Shown here: piece after piece, positions 54,912 to 64,000 of the stretch
Layout of the letters: every line of letters begins with the position of its first letter
Position numbering within the stretch: the first letter of the stretch is position 1
Source of the DNA: Filobasidium wieringae
Taxonomy: Eukaryota; Basidiomycota; Tremellomycetes; Filobasidiales; Filobasidiaceae
Direction of reading: 5' to 3'
Assembly: GCA_001600055.1 (NCBI GenBank)
Contig: BCIV01000010.1
Location: 1 to 64,000, forward strand
Length of the DNA stretch: 64,000 nucleotides
Program-made: the position numbers and the translations under genes
The notes under the pieces: model-generated
The model's input: only the letters and a program-made list of their open reading frames with translations
Database searches by the model: none
Told to the model about the DNA's origin: nothing

Positions 54912-55642
54912 TGTGGGAGAGTGAGGTAGAATGGAGTGGAGAGGGAAGGTTGGGGAGTGGGCTGGGGTCGAGGGCGGATGGAGTCGAGGTGAGGTGAGTG
55001 AGAATGAGGTGAAGAGGGAAGAGCAAGTCGAGTGGGACGGACGTTGCGTTCGAGGTTGAGCGAGGTTATATACGATTTCTGATTCTGATTCTGGTCACGT
55101 CGCTCGCTCGCTCGGCCTTTCAGAATCGAGAAACCGTCGATGTCTCATCTTTGGTGACTGGCGATTCACTCGGCATGATTCATCTCGAAACGCCGCCCTG
55201 GAAGGGGAGATCCCCGCGCTACCGACTGGTCCGGGTCCGGTTCCTGAGACAGCCCAGACAGCAGGACACGGCAGGAACACCGCGTGACGTCCAAAAGAAC
55301 ACTCTCGCGGCCCGGAAGATGGCCCTTCCCGCGTCCGATGTCTCGTTCCAATGATTCTCGGGTCACGCGGAAAAAGTCGATCGCCGGTCAGGGTCGCGCC
55401 AGATGGCCTCGATTGACGCCGGGAAGAGGTCGATCATCTTTCACAAAGGACCCGCTGCACGTTTCGAAACCTCGAACCTGTCTCGTTCCTCTTTTGTGCA
55501 GGGGGAAGCGCGTGGAGGATCGGATGGAGTCTCCACGTTTCATCTGGTCGTGGGTGAATACATAGGAAGATCAACCGATTACCACCGATACAACAACTCG
55601 CAACTCGATCGACCGAACAAAAGCAGCCTGCAACGCACGACG
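54912..55642. other. Intergenic, secreted protein to DUF4211 gene
   Basis: 731 bp between two minus-strand genes; it holds the promoter of the secreted protein. The two overlapping ORFs near 55150-55720 lack coding character. Confidence 0.5.
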
Positions 55643-58480
55643 TCACCTCCTATACGAATCCAACTTCTGCGCGTGTTTCATCATCCGATCAAGCCGATCC
55701 CATTCCTGCACCATCCCCAATGAACGATCAGTCCTCTCCACACAAGCCCACAAATCCACACTCACTCGCTTGATATACCCCATCGATTCGAAATACTCCA
55801 GCACCTCGTCTCCATCCCTGATCGAATCCTGCGTGAACCCGGCGTAACTGACAAACGGTCTGATCTCCTTGACTTCCTCTTCACTATCCAGCTCGCCGTC
55901 CGAATCGCTATTCAAACTCGCGTTCGTCCGACGTAATAGTTGACGATAAGGGATCCTATAGGCCTGATAGAGTTCGTATTCTGTTTCATTGACAGGGTTT
56001 GGCATCGAATCATGTTTCTCCCGTCCATCACCCGCACTTACCCCAATGACTGAACTCGTGGAACACCTCTGCTCGTTCCCTACAATACTTGCCTGGATCG
56101 TAACGTCGATCAGTCCCATCCCTCCAAACAAGGGCCGAACCAAACTCACCCAATCGGAAAGGGCCTTTAGCCAACGACCCATCCTCTTCCCCACTGTCGC
56201 TACTATCGCTATCATCGCTCAAATCCTGTCCCCTTAGAGTAAGTCACCCACACGCACCCTCACAACCCCCTTGAAACCCACCTCGAACGTCTTCGAATCA
56301 TACTCCCTCCCGCTCAAGTTCCCCTCGAACTTGCTCAACCTTCCGGTAAGGTGACAAGCGTCGCACCCCATCACGGCCTCGTCCAACTCATGCACCACGA
56401 ATTCAGGGAACGTCTCCAAGCTCTTCCTGAACCCCGGTTTCCATACGCTCGAGGCGATCAGGGAATCCTTCGTCCCCTGGAATCTACGGCGGAAAGCTTC
56501 GAGGGCGGATTTGAAGTAGTGGCTGTTCGATTGGGAGATCACGGTCGGGCCGGAGACGACGAGGTGGGTGAAGTATTGGGAGATGACTTTGAAATGATGC
56601 TCCAGGTCTTGATAAGAGGAAAGACGGAACTCGGCTGTTTTCGAGGTCATGGTCATTCGTTCAGCCGCTCCTCCTTTAGGTACAGGCGTGATGGAATGAC
56701 GCGTACCGGGCAACATCCTCGCATCAAACTCCCCAACCTGTTCAGCGTCACTCACGATGAAATCGCTCTCATCATCCACGATCCGGATCGCATCCTCATC
56801 AGATCCATCAATGATGATCTGCCCAGCATCCCCATACTCGTCGTCCTCTTCTTCTTCCTCGTCGTCGTCTTGCTCCGATTCGGATTCGGTATCCAGCGCG
56901 ATAAGTTGTCCGCTTCTGGCGAGTTTCTTACCTGATCATGGCGGTCAGCCTATGCATCAGAACGTCCAAAGAAACAGCCACTCACGTTTAAGCCTATCAA
57001 GGTTCCTCTGAAATTCGCTCTTCTTCGTCCTATCCCTCATTCGGTTCTTCAGGACGACTAAGCTCCGGGCGTAAGCGACCACTCGATATAGTTCCCAGCA
57101 GTCGTATTCGGGCTTACCAGGCTCATCCAGCTCGATCTCCTCCAACATCTTTTTCGAATCGATCGTCTCCTCGTCATCATCCGTTTCATCCGGATCACGT
57201 CTCCGCTTCCTAGTCCTTTTGCCTTTACCGGATCGGGCAGGTAATCTGATCTCGGGGAACTGAGAGGCGTCCTCCTCTTCCTCCTCTTCCCGTCGTTCAA
57301 GCCGTCTTTTTCTTCTCGCCAGATCATCATCCAGCGGATCATCGCTTTCCGGTCCCATCTCCGATTCGCTACTGAAGATCTTCAACTTGGTGACGACCCG
57401 ATGGTTCTTCCTCGTAGGGGTGATCGGTTCGGACGGAGGATGTCGGGCCAGTCGGGAACGTCTCACTGCAGATCGTGTTCTTCGAGAAGGAGTATCCCCT
57501 TCAGCAGGAGAAGGCGTAAGACTGGAGTCGGAATCGATCCCCTGACTCTGCGTCTCCTGGGTATCGCGGGCACGTCCTTTCCCCTTGATGTCCAGAACCG
57601 ACTCCATGCTCGGGGTGACATTACTATCCCAATCCTCATCCACCTGACATTTCCTCCTGCTCCGGGTCGAACACAATAACAACTCGTCTTCATCCGATTC
57701 GACGTAATCCACCTTTTGGACTTCCCCTAGCCTGTTTCTCGTCCTCCCGCTGATCTTCTCCTGAGTGGGTTGTTGGGTGGATTCTTGCGTAGGTCTTTCT
57801 TGGGAAATAGGACCGTCGCTCCGAGTCTTTCGTTTGATAGGGGAAGAAGAGGGTCCTGCGACAGGGGGATCGAGTCGCTCAAGCCTGGACTTTTTCCTCA
57901 TGGAAGAACTTGCTGCTTCATCCTGACGACTGGATTTCCGATTCCGGGGGGATACCTCGGGTGAAGATTCCCGATCGATGGAACTGACGAACCTAGTCCT
58001 CTTGCGACTGGACGAGTTTCTATCTCTCTTCGAACTACTCGGCGGAGGAGGAGTAGTCGCGGGTGAAGGGGTTCGACGAAGAGGTTCTTGTCCCCTTAAC
58101 ACGCTAGGTCCAGCTTCTGGCAGCGTATCCACTTGATTACTAGCAGTGAAGTCGTTCTCCTCATCCTCAGAATCCTGAAGCACCTTTTTCTTCCTCGCAG
58201 TCTGACTGGGAGCAGTCCTCTGAGTGGTAACATCGATATGCTCATCATCCTCGAGCCTAGTCTTCTTCTTATTCAACTTGAACGTATCCAAATGTCCAGA
58301 CCCGTCACTCTCGACTTCATCACCTTGCTCATCCGATCCGTGGAACTGAAGCTGCGTGTTGGATCTCGCTGTGAAGTTGATCCTTTCTGCCCGATTGGAT
58401 TGCGTTTGAGTTCGAGAGATTCCGCGGCCTGGTGTGCCTATGAACTCGAGGATGCTTGTCTGTTGCGTCCTCCGGGTCAT
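55643..58480 (-). CDS. DUF4211-domain nuclear protein with PIP-box-like N-terminus
   Basis: Exon 1 starts MTRRTQQTSILEFIG at 58480 and is open to about 56985. The first 470 residues are disordered, Ser/Arg/Lys/Glu-rich and full of basic nuclear-signal-like clusters (RKRTRF, GKRTRKRRRD). Then comes the conserved core: DEEETIDSKKMLEEIELDEPG, KKSEFQRNLDRLK, KKLARSGQLI, acidic DDDEEEEDDEYGD, and the DUF4211 block HHFKVISQYFTHLV...ALEAFRRRFQGTKDSLIASSVWKPGFRKSLETFPEFVVHELDEAVMGCDACHLTGR. The CxxC in GCDACHL may bind zinc. The family is fungal and nuclear, function not established. Q-x2-I-x2-F-I at residues 6-14 resembles a PCNA-interacting peptide. C-terminal exons contain GEFGSALVWRDGTDRRYDPGKYCRERAEVFHEFSHWGK. 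Confidence 0.85.
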
Positions 58481-58929
58481 GGTGTTGGATGACTATATGT
58501 AGGATTGGTACCACATCGATTAGAGCTAGGTATCGAAGATCGCTCTCCTCTGATCTTTCTACCAAGGAATATAGGACATGGGCTGACACGAGAAGCGAGC
58601 GATGTAGATGGGAGCTTCGGTGATGAGCAATCGATAGACCTGAGACTCGTCGCCCAGCGTTTCATCTCGTGGTTGTTGACAAAGTAGATCGGGCAATGTC
58701 CCAGAAGTGAACCAAGTCTTGGAAAGATAGGCTGAGCGGTTGCATACATAGCATGAGTATGGCAGTACCTTATGAAACCTCACAGAACAAGAACTCGCCC
58801 CGTAATTCTCCTAGCTCCGTGAGGTCGGCAGGTTTGCTAGAGGACGAATGCGCGTCCCGGTTACCAACCTCACATGCACCTACTACTGCACGATGATCGA
58901 GCAGCAACTTCACGAGAGATCGCGCAACC

Positions 58930-60119
58930 TTGAGAGATCAGGAGTTGCTTCCCCTGACTGTGCCCAGGTCAAAATATATGGAAGCCATGTCCAATCAAGA
59001 TATATTCGAAGCAATCCACCTAACAGGAACCAGACGCGCCAGACGATCGTCTGCTCTAAAGAAAGTTATCAAGGAATATCAGAAGGCATGGGCAGTAACA
59101 CGTACTACCGATGAAGAGCCCATACGCTATTTGGATCTCACACATTATGCCAGGACGAACGTTAACATCAACACCAACAACGCAGATATTTTAGAACTGG
59201 GGGGTGATTCGGTAATGTGCATGGATGGGCACCTCTGATCAGCGTAGACTCGACGTTTTCGTTCCAACCTTCTTACTTGACAAGAACAATAGAACCGTTT
59301 TTGATTCTCTCTCATATATCGCAATTTAAATAGAGTTTGGCAGATCAGCTGCGGCAGCCGTGGACTGGAAGGACGATCCAGCACCCTTTGAAAGGGCAAC
59401 ACCACACCGCAAAACCATTTTCCTCAAGAAAGATCATCGTGAATTGTAGAAAAACGTCCGTCGATATCCAGCTACAGCGTAGCGACATCCAGTTCAATTC
59501 AGCATCATCATGGATCTAGAGTCGTTCACATACATCAGCCCGGCTTAATGTATGGGAAGACGCAACATTGAGAAAGTACGTCATCGCTCATCGCCCGATC
59601 GACTTGAGGTAAGGCGACGGCGAATTAGCGACCAAGGGACAGCCCTTGACCTCCAACATCTCGTGGCGGCGGGTGTTGGACGTCGTCCACCAGCTGGTCA
59701 TCAGTCAGTTCAATCACCGACTGCCCCAAAGAAACATCTGGTTGGCACTCAGCCAGAACCCAGCACAAATATACACTTGCTGGCCCACATCCAGGACCGC
59801 CCTGCTTGCTATCGATAACGTCGAGATCAGCTGGCCACCAACTTGCAAGACTTATCTTCTGTCCATTCGCACGATCGACGTCTCTGCCGTCTCGGGCTCC
59901 CACCACACACTGTTCAATCTATGCAAGGTTCGGTTGGACATCCATCTCCAAGTATCGACCGCCGCCGCACCAACCGTTTATCTCGTTGATGTCAACATCG
60001 ATCATGTCATTGCAGGTCTGCGCAAGTTTCTTCCTGATGTACGCCGTTCGGAAACTCCATTGACGCGCGCTAATAACGATACGGTACCGGTCGAAAAGCT
60101 AATGGGTGTTGCGATGTAG
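58930..60119 (+). CDS. Possible spliced gene, unidentified
   Basis: Low confidence. Segments with protein-like composition in consecutive plus-strand frames: YMEAMSNQDIFEAIH...VIKEYQKAWAVTRTTDEEPIRYLDL (58980-59160); FGRSAAAAVDWKDDPAPFERATPHRKTIFLKK (59335-59430); SARLNVWEDATLRKYVIAHRPIDL (about 59537-59608); and LTSNISWRRVLDVVHQLVISQFNHRLPQRNIW to a stop at 60119. A GTAAGG donor at about 59610 and an AG near 59638 join the last two in frame. I could not make all segments join cleanly, and I recognise no family. Confidence 0.3.
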
Positions 60120-60540
60120 ACAAGATCAAGCCTGTTGAGCAGGGAGGGCGAGGTCTTCAAGACGAAAAAGCAAATCCATGCAGTCCTAAACTCGTTATGT
60201 TGTCTGTTCTGACACCTCTTGGCTATCTTCTCACGTTGAGCCAGTCCGCAAGAAGACATGTCTTGTAAGTTCGCATATTTGTGTTGGTTAAATAGCTCGG
60301 AAGAACATTTCCCGATTTCCAGGGCATTCATCAAAGCCTTGTACCCAGGATATACAATCCAACCGATTCAGGCAAATTTACTGTGCATCCCGTCCAAGAT
60401 CCTTAGTCGCTAGCCATCTCCCTCCATCTGCGCGTCTTCTGCAGTAGACAGCATGAACCGAATCGCGCGTAATGTCGAATAAGTGCTTTTATCGATCGCT
60501 TGATCCTTACTACGTGTACCGATCCTATTGAGTACGCACC

Positions 60541-60571
60541 NNGNGNNNNGAAGGGGGGGGGGGAAGGGGGG
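60541..60571. other. Ambiguous bases followed by a long G tract
   Basis: The sequence NNGNGNNNNG is followed by an A2 and G-rich run including ten or more G in a row. It looks like a low-quality base-calling or gap-fill spot at a homopolymer. Confidence 0.9.
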
Positions 60572-61151
60572 AGTCCAGGCTTTGTGAGGAGACTTTGATG
60601 TGGCAAGTTTCGAAAAGCCGAGCAAGGTTATTGGTGGAAGATCGCACGGCAGATTCTCGTTCGGCCAATTCTGTTTTTAGGAGATCCTTGTACGGGACAC
60701 TGTTTGATTTACAACAATATTTAGAAATCACTAATTTATAGCAAGAGGAGTAGCGGTCTTAGTCATTCCAAAGGCAGTTCATCGAGACCAGTCCCATCCG
60801 TAAGCTGAAATCTATAGGGAGAGAGAAATAGTAATCATGTCATCTCCAAACGTTGCATACGTCATGTAGCTGCTACGACAACATTCTCGATCTTCCAGCG
60901 GCACCCATACATTGTGGATCATCAGAGCCGAACCAAACCCTTGTGGTATGAACAGTTCATCATAATCGATGAACTAAAGTAATCGAGGTACACCCGCGTA
61001 TCCTCCGCATCGAACAAACCGATAAGAATAAGGGGATGTTACAACAGAGTAACGGTTCCCACCGCCGGCCGGATCCCCGATAGTCAAATCCCACCCCCTC
61101 GATCCTCCTCCATCGATCGAATCCAAACCCTTCCCCCCGTCCTAACCCGTC

Positions 61152-62826
61152 TCAATCCTCCTTCCCCCCCTTCCCCTTGCCCTCCACCCACCCAGCCTCG
61201 CTCGCCAACCTGTCCCAAGTCCCAAACGTCCTGGCCATCCAACACTTGACGACCGTAACGATCGGGGAGAATTGTCCCGTCAATGCTTGGTATGATTTAT
61301 ATTTCGGGTACTACCGCAAAAAGCGTTCGGAAGGGAGATCGATTAGGACGATAAATGAGCTAACATCAAAGGGGAGGCAGGCTCACTTTAGAAGAAGTGA
61401 TACTCTCGGTGAACCAGGTGGAAGCGATGAAAAGGCAACTGTACTATATCCGACCGAAGGCCGAGAATCAGTCCCCCGTTCCTCCCACCCGTTCTCCTTT
61501 TCCAAACAGGGAAACCGGACTCACAGCTAAAGCAGGACCCAACGGATGTCCAATCCCCAACCCACCCTTCGTCCCTGCCCCAGCTCCCGCCCCGAAACAA
61601 AGAACAGGCCACAACCCCTGTACCCCCCAGAACCCCATCTCACAGGCGAAGTTCGGATGTCTACTCCACCCCCAAAGCCCCTTGGTCAAGAACCCTCTCT
61701 CTGCATCCTCTGGTGTATGCGGGAAATCGAAGGGTGGGATTGAGTACCTCTCGATAGCATTGGGGACGGGGGTAGAGAGGGAACTGGGTTTACTTTGAGC
61801 GCTTCGTTTGAGCGACTGCGATTGGTGATGTGATTTATAGCTGTGGAAGTGATATTGTTGGTTATCCGCATGCCACTGCATGAACAGGTCTAGCAGTGTG
61901 AGAGCGGTCAGGAGAAGGTCGGGGAGACCTAGGTCTTGTGTCCATGTGATCGTCGTGGATGTCGATGACGAGCGGGAGGGTTGGAGGAGGACGTGATGAT
62001 AAGGCAGTGACATGGATAAGAGTAATACGCTCTGTATGATAGCTGTTTTTCGTGAACCGGGGTGTCATTGAAGGATGTCAGAGCAAAGCAAGCAAGAGGC
62101 AAGAGGAGGCCTACCGATGAAACCTAAATGGAACAACTGGAATAACCAGACAGGTAACCTATCCCTCCAGATCTGCCATCTATAATCCTCATCCGAGCTG
62201 CGCGATGTTCGATCATCAATCCGTTCAAATGAGCCGGACGTCCGCATACGACATGGCCCGATCATACGATGACGGGCTGGACGTACAAATTATAAAGCCC
62301 CCTTCGGTAGGTATGAGAGGTGAGTCTTATTCCCCAAACGATCTGTCCCATTGAGCGAGTTCAATTCGATCAGATCCTCGATACCCGGACGCGTAAAGAG
62401 AGAGGAACTGGACCCACCATCAAGCTATACATCAGGACGAGTCGGGGTAGGTTATGAATGAATGGTGCGCCGTTAACGTTGAACAGTGGGTAGAGGACGA
62501 AATGGAGTGAGTAGGCCAGAGGGAGGAAGGTCCATTGACGGTCTGTAATAGAAAAGTCAGGTGTCAAGTTTCAATCGCGGTGGATAAGCTGGAAACGCTC
62601 GGAACTCACCGATCTGACTGACGTTCCCCGTAACAAGCCCGAGCAGATAAGTCAACGTCATGCTCGTCCAAAAGAGAGGCATGAGGGTATGAACTGGATC
62701 GCTCGCATTCCGATAATACTCGAACAGGGAGTAAGGGTTGGAAGCGTTGTGTATATGGTAAGATAGGTATTGGGGGAAAGAGGAGAGGGAGGTGGGGATG
62801 ATGGCGAGTAGTTTGGAGCTGGACAT
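61152..62826 (-). CDS. DUF1295 (steroid 5-alpha-reductase-like) membrane protein
   Basis: Multi-exon. Start MSSSKLLAIIPTSLSSF at 62826. Membrane segments follow (LMPLFWTSMTLTYLLGLVTGN, TFLPLAYSLHFVLYPLFNV, LPVWLFQLFHLGF, SVLLLSMSLPYHHVLL, LGLPDLLLTALTLLDLFMQWHADNQQYHF). Conserved C-terminal blocks are GFLTKGLWGWSRHPNFACEMGFWGVQ, then across introns LFIASTWFTESITSSKYPKYKSYQALTGQFSP, ending VEGKGKGGKED*. The SRHPN and KYPKY motifs are the NADPH/cofactor-binding signature of DUF1295/isoprenylcysteine-methyltransferase-like reductases, so a membrane oxidoreductase or methyltransferase fold is likely. Substrate unknown. The gene shares a 215-bp divergent promoter, containing a 16-bp palindrome, with the plus-strand gene at 63042. 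Confidence 0.85.
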
Positions 62827-62929
62827 GGCTTTCTTGCGAGCGAGGGGCAGGTCCAGGTCGAGGATGAGGATGATGTCGAGGAGGTCGTCGAGATGACGAT
62901 CCGATCGATGGTGATGCCGTAAAAGCAGG

Positions 62930-62945
62930 GCAAAATGCATTTTGC
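62930..62945. promoter_or_regulatory. 16-bp perfect palindrome in divergent promoter
   Basis: GCAAAATGCATTTTGC, centred about midway between the two divergent starts (62826 and 63042). It is AT-rich with an ATGCAT centre. Possible dimeric regulator site. Confidence 0.5.
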
Positions 62946-63041
62946 ACGGTATGCGATTCGAACCACCCGACCATAATTCCTCTTCCTCCTCCTTCTCGAC
63001 CTCGACATCGCTCTCTCTTCTCTTCCAATGGGCCCACTTCG

Positions 63042-64000
63042 ATGATGACCTCCCCTCCAGCCACGTTCCCTCGGGGGCATCACCTCCAGACCATAACCAG
63101 GGGACACGCCGCCCTTCGTATAGCCACAGCCCTGATCCCACCTTCGAATCCCATACCCACCACTCTCAGTGCAAGAACAAACATCCTAGTTGAATCCCTG
63201 ACCACCTCTTCCCAACTCCTCGACGAGGAAGAATCATTGAAGGAGCGTTTGAGATGGACCGAAGAACCGCAGTCGTACTCGCATTCGGGCGACAATGTGA
63301 AAGCACTGTTAAGAGAGCACGGGAAGAGGATCTTGGATCTCCTTGGGGTGGTTCATGATTGGCTTGACCTGCCTAACCAAGTCCCAGGTAGTTTCGGAGC
63401 GAAGGAATGTGAGTGTCTTTCTCTCCTGGTTCCTGCTCTCTCGCTGTTAAGGAAGTTGACTGTGATGAATGATCCAATACCAGTGCTTTTGGAGATGAAC
63501 GAACGATCGGTACTACAAAACCTCATATCGCTCGTCCCCACTCGTCTTGCCCTTCCCTTGATCCATCACAACCTCCCCTCCTCCTCATTGACCTCCTCAT
63601 CGCTAGAAACTCTAGAACCCCCCACCCTTCTTCTCCTCTCCTACGCCCACCCCCACTCCCAAACCCACCCCCGCCCGCACCTGTCCCCCCTAACTCAAAA
63701 CCTCCTAAACCCCTCAATAATCCCCTTCATCCTCCTCCCCTCCCTCCTCCTGGGCTGGTCCCAATCACACCCTCCAGCAAGATTCACATCCATCCGCAAG
63801 AAAACTCTAGAGATCCTGGAACAGTTCGATCCGGGAAGGTCGTTATCCGTTTTGAACGCCGTTTCGGGGTTGATCAATCCCCCATCCGCCTCATCCACCT
63901 CAACCTCGACCTCGACCTCAACCTCCGCAACCAGCCCGACCGCACACGGGCAGAGAGCAAGGATAACCGCAATCTCAGACGAAACCCCGACCTACCCTGG
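63042..64000 (+). CDS. Unidentified gene, 3' partial
   Basis: Exon 1 starts at 63042 (MMTSPPATFPRG) and reads LQTITRGHAALRIATALIPPSNP...LDEEESLKERLRWTEEPQSYSHSGDNVKALLREHGKRILDLLGVVHDWLDL. An intron of about 75 nt (GTGAGTG at 63409 to CAG near 63483) joins FGAKE to LLLEMNERSVLQNLISLVPTRLALPLI in frame. Then ...PSIIPFILLPSLLLGWSQSHPPARFTSIRKKTLEILEQFDPGRSLSVL, and a Ser/Thr repeat from a hexanucleotide array (63888-63930). The helical, Leu-rich pattern suggests an alpha-solenoid. The right edge cuts the gene. No family recognised. Confidence 0.6.
   Translation, partial: MMTSPPATFPRGHHLQTITRGHAALRIATALIPPSNPIPTTLSARTNILVESLTTSSQLLDEEESLKERLRWTEEPQSYSHSGDNVKALLREHGKRILDLLGVVHDWLDLPNQVPGSFGAKECECLSLLVPALSLLRKLTVMNDPIPVLLEMNERSVLQNLISLVPTRLALPLIHHNLPSSSLTSSSLETLEPPTLLLLSYAHPHSQTHPRPHLSPLTQNLLNPSIIPFILLPSLLLGWSQSHPPARFTSIRKKTLEILEQFDPGRSLSVLNAVSGLINPPSASSTSTSTSTSTSATSPTAHGQRARITAISDETPTYP
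63888..63930. repeat. Hexanucleotide array encoding Ser-Thr repeats
   Basis: Tandem TC(A/G)ACC units (about seven) encode alternating Ser and Thr inside the unidentified right-end gene. In-frame because the unit is 6 bp. Confidence 0.75.

Larger units (their letters stand above)
58481..61151. other. 2.7-kb stretch with weak coding segments
   Basis: Upstream of the DUF4211 gene. It holds only the weak plus-strand coding segments described separately, and an ambiguous tract (60541-60571). Confidence 0.4.

Noticed and set aside
62900..63000. Possible tRNA on the minus strand (GGTTCGAATCG)
   Set aside because: No complementary acceptor stem, and the region is explained as a divergent promoter with a palindrome.

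Overview
The window is intron-rich, gene-dense fungal nuclear DNA, best explained as a basidiomycete yeast of the Tremellomycetes (Cryptococcus/Kwoniella-like). The evidence is: many 50-90 nt introns with GT(A/G)AG donors; intact fungal housekeeping genes (RRP36, SHY1/SURF1, eIF2B-epsilon, ALG1, an NTO1/BRPF-type reader, ribosomal protein uL1); a short telomere-like tract of CTAACCCC/TAACCCCC units; and a telomere-associated LINE of the restriction-like-endonuclease (CRE) type resembling cryptococcal Cnl1. Taxonomy is inferred from content only.

Left end (1-4.2 kb) looks like a chromosome end. It starts inside the 3' part of a CRE-type LINE whose 3' end abuts two telomere-like units in left-end orientation. 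Next comes a long intronless 676-codon ORF of unknown function. Then a 59-bp exact copy of the LINE 3' terminus occurs again, ending in CTAACCC. The arrangement suggests a second, non-autonomous LINE-like unit that carries an unrelated ORF.

4.3-12.7 kb: a complete 10-exon laccase-type multicopper oxidase, a decayed small gene with an internal duplication, and a self-sufficient cytochrome P450-reductase fusion (CYP505/P450foxy type), all on the minus strand.

12.9-29.8 kb: mitochondrial HTD2-like dehydratase (-), SHY1/SURF1 (+), RRP36 (+), MAM3/CNNM-like membrane protein (-), ACR3-type arsenite exporter (+), ribosomal protein L10A/uL1 (+), an F-box-like protein (+) and a Sel1-repeat protein (+). 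29.8-31.6 kb is gene-poor.

31.6-45 kb: eIF2B-epsilon (-) divergent from ALG1 (+), a large NTO1/BRPF-like chromatin reader (-), an unassigned gene (-) and an F-box-like protein (+).

45-54 kb: four genes head-to-tail on the plus strand (MFS monocarboxylate-type transporter, secreted exo-beta-1,3-glucanase GH5, PLP-dependent GAD-like decarboxylase, GH1 beta-glucosidase), a mixture of transport, glucan/glucoside hydrolysis and amino-acid decarboxylation.

54-64 kb: a small secreted SRPBCC-like protein (-), a DUF4211 nuclear protein (-), a 2.7-kb stretch with weakly supported exons, and a DUF1295 membrane reductase-like gene (-) divergent from an unidentified gene that runs off the right edge (+). 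Exon limits were read by eye from splice consensus and protein continuity, so CDS spans are outer limits including introns.
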